NCBI GenBank assembly: GCA_001789205.1
Contig: MFYT01000081.1
Span: 6,681 to 31,819 of the forward strand
DNA: 25,139 nucleotides
Direction of reading: 5' to 3'
From: Candidatus Raymondbacteria bacterium RIFOXYA2_FULL_49_16
GTDB lineage: Bacteria > Fibrobacterota > OXYB2-FULL-49-7 > XYB2-FULL-49-35
Shown here: piece after piece, positions 7,639 through 16,935 of the stretch
How the letters are laid out: every line of letters begins with the position of its first letter
How positions within the stretch are numbered: position 1 is the stretch's first letter
Notes under the pieces: generated by a model
The model's database searches: none
The model's input: only the letters and a program-made list of their open reading frames with translations
Told to the model about the DNA's origin: nothing
Made by a program: the position numbers and the translations under genes

Positions 7639-8988
7639 CTACAGCTGTATTCCGTGTTCCTTGATCTTGCGCCAGAGCGTTGTGCGTGAAAGACCCAATT
7701 GCTGGGCGGTCGCGGACTGGTTGTTGTCGTGGCGTTGGAGCACGCGCGCAATGTGCCGTTTTTCCAGCTCGTTGAGGCTGAGCAGTTCCTCCTCCACTTC
7801 GCCGGACTTTGAGCCAATGAGAGGCCGATTAATAATGATATTTTTTGGAAGATCGTCAGGGTTGATTACCCCTCCCTCGGCCATGACTACTCCGCGCTCA
7901 ATGATGTTTTCGAGTTCGCGGATGTTTCCCGGGAAAGAATAGCCCTGAAGCAATGCCATGGCGTGCGGATCAACGACCGGCGGTTTTTTATCGAGCAGTG
8001 TGGCGTATTTGATAATGAAAAACGGTATAAGCTTGGCGATATTGGCCTTGCGCTCGCGCAATGGCGGCAGGTTGATATGGATCACATTGAGCCGGTAAAA
8101 CAGGTCTTCCCTGAAAGTACCTTTCTGAACATTGGCGGCAAGGTCCTGGTTTGTGGCCGCGATAATGCGCACATCGACCACCTTGGACTCGTTTCCGCCC
8201 ACCATGCGCACACTATGGTCCTGGAGAAACCTGAGGAGCTTGACCTGGGCGCTGGGTTGCAGCTCACCCACTTCATCAAGAAAAAGCGTGCCCTGATTGG
8301 CCTCTTCGACAAGCCCCTTTTTCTGGAACGCGGCCCCGGTAAAAGCGCCCTTTACATGGCCGAATAACTCGCTTTCAATCAGGTTCTCGGGAATGGCGCC
8401 GCAATTGACCGCCACAAAAGGGCCGTCGGCCCGTCTGCTTTTCATGTGGATATACCGCGCAAAGACCTCCTTGCCCGTGCCGCTTTCCCCGCTTACCAGC
8501 ACCGTGCTGTTGGTTTGGGCCACTTTGTCGGCCATGCCAATGGCACGCATCATCTTATCATCGTCTCCGACAAGGTCCCGCATAAGCCGGGTCTGCGACT
8601 CGAGGTACTTGAGGTCTTTTTCCTGGCGGATGGTGATTTTTTCAATGACCAGCGTTACATCATCGGCATGCACGGGTTTGACCAGATAGAGATAGGCGCC
8701 GTGCCGTACCGCGCGCGTCGCCAGTTCAATGTCGTCGATAGTGGTGAGCACCACGATCTCGCACCCCGCCATGTTCACCTTGATGTAACTGATGAGGTCG
8801 AGTTCATTCTCGCATGTCTCGGTAATATTAATGATGACAATGCTGATTTGTCCGCGTCCCAGGATCTTGAGCGCGTCAGCGGCGTTGGTCGCGTCGAGAA
8901 ACGTGTAGCCCTCGTGGTGGATATTGTTGACGATTTCCTCACGGATGGTGCGGTCCGGATCGACTATGAGTATCTTTTTCGTTTCCAT
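7639..8988 (-). CDS. NtrC-family sigma54-dependent regulator with Asp-less receiver
   Basis: This 449-residue protein has the NtrC layout: receiver (1-120), AAA+ sigma54 activation domain (about 140-375) and a Fis-type helix-turn-helix (about 405-449). The AAA+ part looks active: Walker A GESGTGKE (167-174), the sigma54-contacting GAFTGA loop (214-219), Walker B TLFLDEVGEL, and an arginine-finger region ending FREDLFYRL. The receiver keeps Asp10 and Asp12, Thr82 and Lys104-Pro105, but the phosphoacceptor position reads IIN54I, so Asp is replaced by Asn. Classical phosphorylation is therefore unlikely. It follows dnaJ with a one-base gap on the same strand, which implies cotranscription with chaperones. 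No partner kinase is in the window. Targets are unknown. Confidence 0.9.
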   Translation of the reverse strand: METKKILIVDPDRTIREEIVNNIHHEGYTFLDATNAADALKILGRGQISIVIINITETCENELDLISYIKVNMAGCEIVVLTTIDDIELATRAVRHGAYLYLVKPVHADDVTLVIEKITIRQEKDLKYLESQTRLMRDLVGDDDKMMRAIGMADKVAQTNSTVLVSGESGTGKEVFARYIHMKSRRADGPFVAVNCGAIPENLIESELFGHVKGAFTGAAFQKKGLVEEANQGTLFLDEVGELQPSAQVKLLRFLQDHSVRMVGGNESKVVDVRIIAATNQDLAANVQKGTFREDLFYRLNVIHINLPPLRERKANIAKLIPFFIIKYATLLDKKPPVVDPHAMALLQGYSFPGNIRELENIIERGVVMAEGGVINPDDLPKNIIINRPLIGSKSGEVEEELLSLNELEKRHIARVLQRHDNNQSATAQQLGLSRTTLWRKIKEHGIQL

Positions 8989-8989
8989 A

Positions 8990-10156
8990 TCAGCTGAAGA
9001 ATTTCTTCGCCTTTCGTAAAAAACCCGCGCCCTCGCCGCTGGCCTTTGTCTGATTGATCTCTTTTAGCTTCCGATAGAGATCGCGCTCTTCGGACGAAAG
9101 CCTTTTAGGCGTGCCCACGTGGATTTTGACCAATATATCGCCACGGTACCGGTTGTTGTTCACCTCAGGCAGGCCTTTTTCGCGCATGCGCAGGACCGAC
9201 TCTGATTCCGTGCCAGCGGCAATGGTGAGTTTAATCTTGCCGTCCAGTGTGTCGAGGACAATTTCGTCACCAAGCGCCGCCTGGGGCATTGAAATTTCGA
9301 GTTCGCAGACAAGGTCCTGACCATGACGTTCAAAAAATTCGTGCGGTATCTCCTCGATAATCACGATAAGATCGCCCGCCTGCCCGCCGCGCGCTCCCGC
9401 ATCCCCCTGTCCGCGGAGCGGAATATAGTTTCCCTCTGCAACGCCCGCTGGAATTTTAACGGAAATAGTGGATTCAGTACGCAACAGGCCATCGCCGCCG
9501 CATTCGCTGCATTTATTGGAAATGACTTCTCCGGTTCCATTACATGCGGAACAAGCCCCAACGTTCACCATCTGTCCAAAAAGGGACTGTGTGACCCGAC
9601 GGACCTGGCCCGATCCACCGCAGGTAGAACAGGTGCGCGCACCGCTGCCTCCCTTGCCTCCGCAATGGGAGCAATGCTCACGCTTCTTGTATTTTATTTT
9701 TTTGCTGGTACCGGTGTTTATTTCCTCAAGCGTCAGATGGACAGTTACCTGCAGGTCGCTCCCGCGGTTTGACCCGCCTCCCCTGCCTCCTCGCCTGCGC
9801 GATCCGCCGAAAAAGTCGGAGAAAAAGGAATCGCCGCCAAAATCGTTCATAAAAGCGCGCAAAGCGTCTGAAATATCAAACCCATCGGCCCCGCCCGCAA
9901 AACCTCCGCCCCAGCCGCCATGGCCCGCGCCAAACGCGGCATGGCCAAACTGGTCATACTTTTTGCGCTTGTCAGGGTCTTTGAGCACTTCGTAGGCTTC
10001 GGTGGCTTCCTTAAAACGCTCTTCAGCGCTTTTATCACCCTTGTTTTTGTCAGGGTGATATTTTATCGCCAGCTTGCGGTAGGCGTTCTTGATGCTCTCT
10101 GTGTCGGCATCTTTGCCAACACCGAGAACTTCGTAGTAATCGCGTTTCTCAGCCAT
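8990..10156 (-). CDS. dnaJ: Chaperone DnaJ (type I Hsp40)
   Basis: This 388-residue co-chaperone stimulates DnaK ATPase activity and delivers substrates in the cytoplasm. The J domain occupies residues 1-70 with the HPD tripeptide at 34-36. A Gly/Phe-rich linker (about 73-130) contains the DISDALRAFMNDFGGDSFF segment. Four CxxCxGxG-type zinc repeats follow (CSHCGGKG, CSTCGGSG, CSACNGTG, CSECGGDG), and then the substrate-binding beta-sandwich domains. All type I parts are intact. The start ATG shares one base with the dnaK stop (TAATG), which is classical translational coupling. The regulator gene begins one base after the dnaJ stop. Confidence 0.97.
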   Translation of the reverse strand: MAEKRDYYEVLGVGKDADTESIKNAYRKLAIKYHPDKNKGDKSAEERFKEATEAYEVLKDPDKRKKYDQFGHAAFGAGHGGWGGGFAGGADGFDISDALRAFMNDFGGDSFFSDFFGGSRRRGGRGGGSNRGSDLQVTVHLTLEEINTGTSKKIKYKKREHCSHCGGKGGSGARTCSTCGGSGQVRRVTQSLFGQMVNVGACSACNGTGEVISNKCSECGGDGLLRTESTISVKIPAGVAEGNYIPLRGQGDAGARGGQAGDLIVIIEEIPHEFFERHGQDLVCELEISMPQAALGDEIVLDTLDGKIKLTIAAGTESESVLRMREKGLPEVNNNRYRGDILVKIHVGTPKRLSSEERDLYRKLKEINQTKASGEGAGFLRKAKKFFS

Positions 10157-12102
10157 TACTTATCGTCCATTACTTCAAAATCAGCATCGACCGCGCCATC
10201 CTTCTTTTTCCCGTCCTTTTTTGGCTCGTCCTGCTGGGGGGCTTCCTGGCCTGCCTGCGCATCCGGGCCGGGTTGAGGCCCTGACTGTGCGCCCTGGGCA
10301 TGTTTGTACATCTCTTCAGCTATTTTATGCGATGCCTGGGTAAGCTCCTCTACTGCCGTGTTAATAACGGCAGGATCTTCGCCCTTCACCGCCTCTTTGA
10401 CCTTGGCAACAGCCTCTTCAATTTTCTTACGGTCGCCTTCTGAGACCTTGTCGCCCAGTTCCTTGAGGGACTTCTCTGTCGCATAGACAAGCTGTTCAGC
10501 CTTGTTCTTCGCGTCGATCTTTTCCCTGGCCTTTTTGTCCTCTGAGGCGTGCGCCTCAGCGTCTTTGACCATGCGCTGAATTTCAGCCTCGGAAAGACCT
10601 GACGACGATTCGATTCGTATTTTCTGTTCCTTGCCCGAGGCGAGGTCCTTTGCCGATACATTGACAATACCGTTTGCGTCAATATCAAAGGTGACCTCGA
10701 TCTGCGGCACCCCGCGCGGCGCAGGCGGAATACCCAGGAGGTCGAACCGGCCCAATGTCCGGTTGTAGACCGCCATTTCGCGTTCGCCCTGGAGCACATG
10801 GATTGAAACCGCGTTCTGATTGTCCTCAGCGGTGGAGAAGACCTGGCTCTTTTTCGTGGGAATAGTTGTCCCCTTGTCAATTAGTTTGGTCATGACGCCG
10901 CCAAGTGTCTCAATACCCAGAGAAAGAGGCGTAATGTCGAGAAGCAACACATCTTTCACAGCATCGTCGCCGCTCAGAATACCGCCCTGGATGGCCGCGC
11001 CCACGGCAACCACTTCGTCCGGGTTGACGCTCTTGTTGGGCTCTTTCTGGAACAACTCCTTCACCTTTTCCTGGATGCATGGCACGCGGGTAGAGCCACC
11101 CACCAAAAGAACCTCTGAGATATCAGACACTGAAACACCCGCGTCTTTTATTGCCTGCTTGCAGGGGCCAACAGACCGTTCGACTAGGTGCGCAATGAGT
11201 TGCTCGAATTTCGCCCGTGTAAGCCCGATATCAAGATGCTTTGGCCCGCTTGCATCGGCAGTGATAAAGGGCAGGTTGATGGTTGTTTGCATGGTTGAGG
11301 AGAGTTCGATTTTCGCGCGTTCTGCAGCCTCCTTGAGGCGCTGGAGCGCTATGCGGTCCTTGCGCAGGTCTATACCCTCGGTCTTCTGGAATTCCTGAGC
11401 AAGAAAATCTATGACAACCTGGTCAATATCATCGCCGCCCAGATGCGTATCGCCATTGGTCGATTTGACTTCAAAAACGCCCTCTCCGATCTCAAGAACG
11501 GAGATGTCAAACGTACCGCCGCCAAAATCGTAGACAGCTACAATTTCATTCTTCTTTTTCTTGTCAAGACCATAGGCAAGCGCCGCGGCCGTGGGTTCGT
11601 TCACGATGCGAAGCACTTCGAGCCCGGCTATACGGCCAGCGTCCTTGGTTGCCTGACGCTGAGCATCGTTAAAATATGCCGGAACCGTTACGACAGCCTG
11701 CTTGACCTCTTCGCCAAGGTAATCCTCAGCGGTCTTCTTCATTTTCTGAAGGATCATTGCTGAAATTTCAGGCGGGGTGTATTCCTTGCCTCCTGTCCCG
11801 ACTTTGACCAGTTCGTTGGGACCGCCAACGATTTTATATGGCACCAGTTTTTCTTCAGAAGCAACCTCGTTGTGGCGACGACCCATAAAACGTTTGATTG
11901 AATAGACTGTATTTTCCGGATTGGTGACTGCCTGTCGTTTTGCGGTTTGGCCAACGAGGATTTCGCCGTTTTTTGCAAAACCAACTACCGAAGGGGTAGT
12001 TCGACTTCCTTCTGAGTTTGCGATAACAACAGGTTTGCCGCCTTCCATGATGGCTACACACGAATTCGTGGTGCCAAGGTCGATTCCAATTACTTTTGCC
12101 AT
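10156..12102 (-). CDS. dnaK: Chaperone DnaK (Hsp70)
   Basis: This is a full-length 648-residue Hsp70. The nucleotide-binding domain shows [13 protein letters not shown] at residues 6-18, [15 protein letters not shown] and the GGGTFDIS phosphate-binding loop. The substrate-binding domain and an acidic/Gln-Pro-rich tail ending in [10 protein letters not shown] follow, as is usual in bacterial DnaK. A strong AAAGGAG Shine-Dalgarno lies 6-7 nt before the ATG. A 120-bp AT-rich gap, with overlapping inverted repeats, separates it from grpE, whereas its 3' end overlaps dnaJ by one base. It works with GrpE and DnaJ, all encoded here, in de novo folding and stress recovery. Confidence 0.98.
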   Translation of the reverse strand: MAKVIGIDLGTTNSCVAIMEGGKPVVIANSEGSRTTPSVVGFAKNGEILVGQTAKRQAVTNPENTVYSIKRFMGRRHNEVASEEKLVPYKIVGGPNELVKVGTGGKEYTPPEISAMILQKMKKTAEDYLGEEVKQAVVTVPAYFNDAQRQATKDAGRIAGLEVLRIVNEPTAAALAYGLDKKKKNEIVAVYDFGGGTFDISVLEIGEGVFEVKSTNGDTHLGGDDIDQVVIDFLAQEFQKTEGIDLRKDRIALQRLKEAAERAKIELSSTMQTTINLPFITADASGPKHLDIGLTRAKFEQLIAHLVERSVGPCKQAIKDAGVSVSDISEVLLVGGSTRVPCIQEKVKELFQKEPNKSVNPDEVVAVGAAIQGGILSGDDAVKDVLLLDITPLSLGIETLGGVMTKLIDKGTTIPTKKSQVFSTAEDNQNAVSIHVLQGEREMAVYNRTLGRFDLLGIPPAPRGVPQIEVTFDIDANGIVNVSAKDLASGKEQKIRIESSSGLSEAEIQRMVKDAEAHASEDKKAREKIDAKNKAEQLVYATEKSLKELGDKVSEGDRKKIEEAVAKVKEAVKGEDPAVINTAVEELTQASHKIAEEMYKHAQGAQSGPQPGPDAQAGQEAPQQDEPKKDGKKKDGAVDADFEVMDDK

Positions 12103-12145
12103 ATTTTCTCCTTTTTAATTATTACATACTAAAATTCAAACAATA

Positions 12146-12178
12146 ATATGCAAAGATAATACCATCATGCATATCTTT
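12146..12178 (-). promoter_or_regulatory. Overlapping alternative inverted repeats in the dnaK leader
   Basis: Two perfect inverted repeats overlap in the grpE-dnaK gap: AAAGATA (12152-12158) with TATCTTT (12172-12178), and ATATGC (12146-12151) with GCATAT (12169-12174). Because they share bases 12172-12174, the two hairpins cannot form together on the dnaK leader RNA. Both stems are AT-rich and would be weak. They lie about 40 nt upstream of the dnaK Shine-Dalgarno. The repeats are seen; a regulatory role is only a suggestion. Confidence 0.3.
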
Positions 12179-12222
12179 ATATTTGATAATGAAAAATAGA
12201 TTATTTGGAGGAGTGAAGAAAA

Positions 12223-12801
12223 CTAATTGTTTCCTTTTGAAACAACTACTTTTGCATATTGAAGCACTTTAGTATTAAGGACATAGCCCTTTTGGAGCAC
12301 CCGGACAATATGGTGTTCGGGTATGTCGGCCGAAGCTTCCTGCATTACAGCCTCGTGTTTCTCAGGATTGAACTCATCGCCTATTGGATTATCTTCCTTG
12401 AGGCCTGCCTGGCGCAAAATATCGAAAAACTGATTGTAGATCATCTCAACGCCCTTGAAAAGCTTTTCAGTTTCAGGCGTATTGTGGTCAGGATGTATTG
12501 CGCGCTCAAAATTCTCCAGTACCGGGAGGATATTCGAGACTATTTCCTCGTTTGCCGTGGAAATAAGATTCACTGTCTCACGTGCAGTCCGTTTCTTGTA
12601 GTTATCGAACTCGGCAAGCAGCCGTAAACGCGCGTCTTTAAGCCCCTGGTTATCTTCCTTGAGCTTCTCGATCTCCTCGGCAAGCTCCTGCTCTTTGGTC
12701 TTCTTCTCAGGCTCAGCATGTACTTCAGACTCGACTTGATCCTTGGTTTCTGCCTCAATCTTAACCTCAGCCTCAACCTTTTCTTTTTTTATATCTTCCA
12801 T
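12223..12801 (-). CDS. grpE: GrpE nucleotide exchange factor
   Basis: This 192-residue GrpE promotes ADP release from DnaK. The first ~60 residues are highly charged (Glu/Lys-rich) and run into the long dimerisation helix (KEQELAEEIEKLKEDNQGLK). The C-terminal beta-domain carries the family core GVEMIYNQFFDILRQAGL, then NPEKHEAV and VLQKGYVLNTKVLQYAKVVV. The length is typical. It starts 13 nt after the hrcA stop with only a weak AGGGA-type ribosome site, which points to cotranscription with hrcA. Confidence 0.95.
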   Translation of the reverse strand: MEDIKKEKVEAEVKIEAETKDQVESEVHAEPEKKTKEQELAEEIEKLKEDNQGLKDARLRLLAEFDNYKKRTARETVNLISTANEEIVSNILPVLENFERAIHPDHNTPETEKLFKGVEMIYNQFFDILRQAGLKEDNPIGDEFNPEKHEAVMQEASADIPEHHIVRVLQKGYVLNTKVLQYAKVVVSKGNN

Positions 12802-12814
12802 AGGTGTGTCCCTG

Positions 12815-13852
12815 TTAATGTACGAATCTATCTGTTAAAAACCGCGCGGTATAATCGACCAGTGAAATAAGCCGTTCGTATTGCATGCGCGGCGGCCCCA
12901 TAATGCCCAAAGTTCCTTTAATACCGCTAATACCGCCAATGGAATAATTCGCTGTAACAATACTGTATTGTTCGAGATTGTCTTCTGTATTTTCTTCTCC
13001 GATAGTAATATACACGCCATCTTTCATGCGTTTCTCTAGGGGGGAAACAAGGAGTTCTTTTCTTTCAAGAAGCCCGATTACCGAACCAACCCTCTCCAGC
13101 GTGGAAAACTCGGGTTGAGAGACAATATTTGAAGTACCTTCGACATGGATGATTTTTTTATCAGGAAAATCAAAAAGGTCGCGCGCATTGTCGACAAAGA
13201 GCCGTACAGCGGAAATAGTCTTGGAATCTTCAGTGCGTACAATCTCTTCGAGCCGTTCCTTGATTTCAGAGAGCTGCTTCCCCTCAAGCCGTTCATTGAT
13301 AAAAGCGCAGGCCCTCTCAAGTTCCTTTTCATCGTAAACGGATTTTATTTCGCAAGTGACCGTATTCACCAACCCGGATTCGATTGCCAGCACAAGCAGA
13401 ATGTTTTTTTCTGAAAGCGGCACAATATCGAGTTTTTTAAAAACACCTTTGTAGAAACGCGGGGCAAGCACCAATCCCAATTCGGCGGACATGGACGAAA
13501 GAAGCTTGGCTGTTGCTGAGGTTATTTCCTCAACGCTGCTCACCAAACTGCTGCAGGTCCCATCCACTTCACCCTGCTCCTTGGTAGAAAGCCCGGCTAT
13601 CTCTATTAAGTAATCAACATAATATCGATAGCCCCTGTTCGTTGGTATGCGACCTGCTGAGGTGTGGGGTTGGGAAACATACCCCTTTTCTTCAAGGTCT
13701 GTGATAATATTCCTGATTGAAGCCGGACTGAGCATAAGCCCGCTCTTGCGTGAGACCGTGCGCGAGCTGGTAGGTTCGGCTGAAGATATATAATCGCGAA
13801 CCAATGTCTGAAGCACGCAGGATTCGCGGTCATTGAGCTTTTCTGTTTCCAT
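12815..13852 (-). CDS. hrcA: Heat-inducible transcription repressor HrcA
   Basis: This 345-residue protein is the repressor that binds CIRCE operators and needs GroEL for activity. The N-terminal winged helix (residues 1-75) shows the family pattern SAEPTSSRTVSRKSGLMLSP followed by SIRNIITDLEEKGYVSQPHTSAGRIPTNRGYRYYVDYL. The C-terminal GAF-like domain ends with GISGIKGTLGIMGPPRMQYERLISLVDYTA. It lies directly downstream of the groEL terminator hairpin with no visible promoter of its own, so expression may depend on readthrough. Its target, a CIRCE element, sits upstream of groES in this window. Confidence 0.96.
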   Translation of the reverse strand: METEKLNDRESCVLQTLVRDYISSAEPTSSRTVSRKSGLMLSPASIRNIITDLEEKGYVSQPHTSAGRIPTNRGYRYYVDYLIEIAGLSTKEQGEVDGTCSSLVSSVEEITSATAKLLSSMSAELGLVLAPRFYKGVFKKLDIVPLSEKNILLVLAIESGLVNTVTCEIKSVYDEKELERACAFINERLEGKQLSEIKERLEEIVRTEDSKTISAVRLFVDNARDLFDFPDKKIIHVEGTSNIVSQPEFSTLERVGSVIGLLERKELLVSPLEKRMKDGVYITIGEENTEDNLEQYSIVTANYSIGGISGIKGTLGIMGPPRMQYERLISLVDYTARFLTDRFVH

Positions 13853-13874
13853 GAATGCCCAGGATTGAAAGAAA

Positions 13875-13907
13875 GGGTTCCCGCGGATTTTGGCCCTGCG
13901 GGAACCC
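13875..13907 (-). terminator. Hairpin terminator / attenuator after groEL
   Basis: A perfect 10-bp stem (GGGTTCCCGC at 13875-13884 and GCGGGAACCC at 13898-13907) with a 13-nt loop lies 25 nt beyond the groEL stop. On the minus strand it is followed by TTTCTTTC, a broken U-tract. It most likely ends or attenuates the groESL transcript before hrcA. Confidence 0.75.
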
Positions 13908-13932
13908 GATATTGACTGTTTCCGGGGCCGGC

Positions 13933-15612
<1,680 letters not shown>

Positions 15613-15625
15613 TTATGGTTTTTGA

Positions 15626-15907
15626 TTAAATCTTAGCGAGAACATCGCTCTCGCGCAGGATCAGATACTCTTTTCCTTCGACTGTGATTTCGGTGCCGGA
15701 ATATTTTCCATAGAGCACCTTGTCGCCAACCTTGAGTTCCATTTCGATCTTTTTGCCGTCTTCGAATTTTCCCGGACCAACAGCAACGATTTCGCCTTCC
15801 TGGGGCTTTTCCTTGGCATTGTCGGGAATGATAATGCCACCGGCAGTTTTGCTCTCTGCCTCAAGCGCTTTCACGACCACTCGGTCTGCTAACGGTTTCA
15901 CCTTCAT
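15626..15907 (-). CDS. groES: Co-chaperonin GroES (Hsp10)
   Basis: This 93-residue co-chaperonin caps GroEL. It shows [10 protein letters not shown] at the start, the mobile-loop region with TAGGIIIPD (residues 21-29), [10 protein letters not shown] and [17 protein letters not shown] strong AGGAGG Shine-Dalgarno lies 5-6 nt before the ATG. It is the first gene of the groESL transcript, with promoter and CIRCE operator immediately upstream. Confidence 0.98.
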   Translation of the reverse strand: MKVKPLADRVVVKALEAESKTAGGIIIPDNAKEKPQEGEIVAVGPGKFEDGKKIEMELKVGDKVLYGKYSGTEITVEGKEYLILRESDVLAKI

Positions 15908-15967
15908 CTAAACCTCCTGATTTTTGGTTAAGGTATTGGTTTGAGTGTTTGTTTTTCCTTTTTCCTG

Positions 15968-15994
15968 CTAGCACTCCTATTGTTGGAGTGCTAA
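15968..15994 (-). promoter_or_regulatory. CIRCE operator (HrcA binding site)
   Basis: Read on the minus strand, TTAGCACTC (15986-15994) and GAGTGCTAG (15968-15976) are separated by exactly 9 nt. This matches the CIRCE consensus TTAGCACTC-N9-GAGTGCTAA with one mismatch, the last base. It lies just downstream of the inferred transcription start of groES, the usual repressor position. Confidence 0.97.
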
Positions 15995-16004
15995 CAGGGT
16001 ATAA

Positions 16005-16033
16005 ATTATAACAAAAATCGAATCAAAAGTCAA
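16005..16033 (-). promoter_or_regulatory. Sigma70-type promoter of groESL
   Basis: On the minus strand a TTGACT -35 box (16028-16033) and a perfect TATAAT -10 box (16005-16010) are separated by 17 bp. The expected start near 15998 falls immediately before the CIRCE element. Housekeeping promoter plus CIRCE implies HrcA repression rather than a heat-shock sigma factor. Confidence 0.9.
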
Positions 16034-16093
16034 TAGGGATTTTGAAAAATATTCCAGCGAGATTAAATGAATGGAAATAATGTATAGATGGAG

Positions 16094-16432
16094 TTAGCTA
16101 CCGACAATCTCATTCAGGCCATCAATTATCTGTTCTAAGATAGGATCTGAGACGTGACCAAGCTTGCTTCCGAGCCTTTCTAAAGAAAGGGTCCTGACTT
16201 GGCTAATCTTGACCCATGACTCCTTGGGTAATTCTTTCTTTCCCAGATGAAAGGTAAGCGGAAACCCGGCCCTTTGGGCCTGGCTGGTAATTGCAAGCGC
16301 GATGACAGTACCGGATCGTTCGTTAAAAACGTCTTGACTGATTACAATAACTGGTCGATGGCCAGCCTGTTCGCTTCCCCTGACAGGATTCAGATCTGCC
16401 CAATAAATATCGCCCCTTAATATTTTTCCCAT
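16094..16432 (-). CDS. MazF/PemK-family toxin (endoribonuclease)
   Basis: This 112-residue protein has the MazF/PemK fold signature: RGDIYWADLNPVRGSEQAGHRPVIVIS (residues 5-31), then ALAITSQAQRAGFPLTF and the conserved WVKISQVRTLSLERLGSKLG. These toxins are sequence-specific mRNA interferases. The GSEQAGHRPVIV segment carries the catalytic arginine of the family, and nothing looks degenerate. Its start overlaps the antitoxin 3' end by 16 nt, so translation is probably coupled. The cleavage specificity cannot be predicted from this view. Confidence 0.9.
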   Translation of the reverse strand: MGKILRGDIYWADLNPVRGSEQAGHRPVIVISQDVFNERSGTVIALAITSQAQRAGFPLTFHLGKKELPKESWVKISQVRTLSLERLGSKLGHVSDPILEQIIDGLNEIVGS

Positions 16433-16659
16433 TCCACTCCCTCTGCCCCAAGACTTTCCTCGGCAAGGTCTTTTTCTTCCTTTGGATCCAGTTTTTCACA
16501 CTCCATGGCAAGCCGTGACTTGTCTATTTTTGCCAATTTCTCACCCAATGCATCCTGAATGGCTCTGGAACGGCTAGGAAAGAGATGTTGGGCAACAAGT
16601 CGGTCAAGCTTCTTTAATATGCTTGAATCCAATGATATAGCGAGTTTTGCAACTGACAT
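16417..16659 (-). CDS. Ribbon-helix-helix antitoxin
   Basis: This 80-residue partner of the MazF toxin has an N-terminal ribbon-helix-helix DNA-binding segment (VAKLAISLDSSILKKLDRLV, then SRSRAIQDALGEKL) and an acidic C-terminal tail (KEEKDLAEESLGAEGVEWEKY) that would wrap the toxin. A GTG at 16665 could also start translation, but GGAGG is 5 nt before the ATG at 16659 and abuts the GTG, so I chose the ATG. It should autoregulate through the palindrome overlapping its own -10 box. Confidence 0.87.
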   Translation of the reverse strand: MSVAKLAISLDSSILKKLDRLVAQHLFPSRSRAIQDALGEKLAKIDKSRLAMECEKLDPKEEKDLAEESLGAEGVEWEKY

Positions 16660-16677
16660 ACACACCTCCGGTATGAC

Positions 16678-16692
16678 TATAGTAATACTATA
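16678..16692 (-). promoter_or_regulatory. Palindromic operator of the toxin-antitoxin pair
   Basis: TATAGTA and TACTATA form a perfect 7-bp inverted repeat around one central base. The palindrome includes the -10 hexamer of the antitoxin promoter, so antitoxin binding would block RNA polymerase. This is the arrangement expected for ribbon-helix-helix autoregulation. Confidence 0.7.
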
Positions 16693-16715
16693 ATAAATTT
16701 TCGATCATTTGTCAA
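16687..16715 (-). promoter_or_regulatory. Sigma70-type promoter of the toxin-antitoxin pair
   Basis: On the minus strand a perfect TTGACA (16710-16715) and TATAGT (16687-16692) are spaced by 17 bp. The antitoxin ATG follows about 28 nt downstream of the -10 box, so the leader is short. Confidence 0.85.
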
Positions 16716-16788
16716 TACCTATTTCACTGAAAACGAACGCGTAATCCCTGCTTAAAAGATCGCTGAATTACCCGGAAAAAAAACATCC

Positions 16789-16871
16789 CTCCCCTGACCA
16801 GCTCAGAGATGAAACCTTTAGTTTTATTAATGCCTCTGTTATATCAACAGACTCCTTCGGGGAGAGGTCAG
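16789..16871 (+). promoter_or_regulatory. Possible structured leader upstream of the first glycosyltransferase
   Basis: Three short perfect complementarities lie here: CTCCCC (16789-16794) with GGGGAG (16859-16864), CTGACC (16794-16799) with GGTCAG (16866-16871), and a small hairpin CTGTT-ATATC-AACAG (16836-16850). The first two share base 16794 and are in the wrong order to stack as one stem, so they would be alternatives. No known riboswitch was recognised, and the repeats may be fortuitous. Confidence 0.25.
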
Positions 16872-16935
16872 CACTGGAACAGATGCGTTAAATTCTGCTC
16901 CCCAGCGAATCAATAATGTATTTTTTCTGGTAACC

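Noticed and set aside
7418-7942. 174-codon plus-strand ORF overlapping DUF3343 and the regulator
   Set aside because: It overlaps two supported genes in other frames and is rich in Arg/Ser/Pro as expected for a shadow frame.
9323-9995. Plus-strand ORFs opposite dnaJ
   Set aside because: The cysteine/glycine repeats of dnaJ generate open frames on the other strand; no independent coding evidence.
16720-16935. Possible tRNA or known riboswitch in the gap before the first glycosyltransferase
   Set aside because: No cloverleaf, T-loop GTTCGA-type sequence or recognisable riboswitch core was found; only short complementarities are present.
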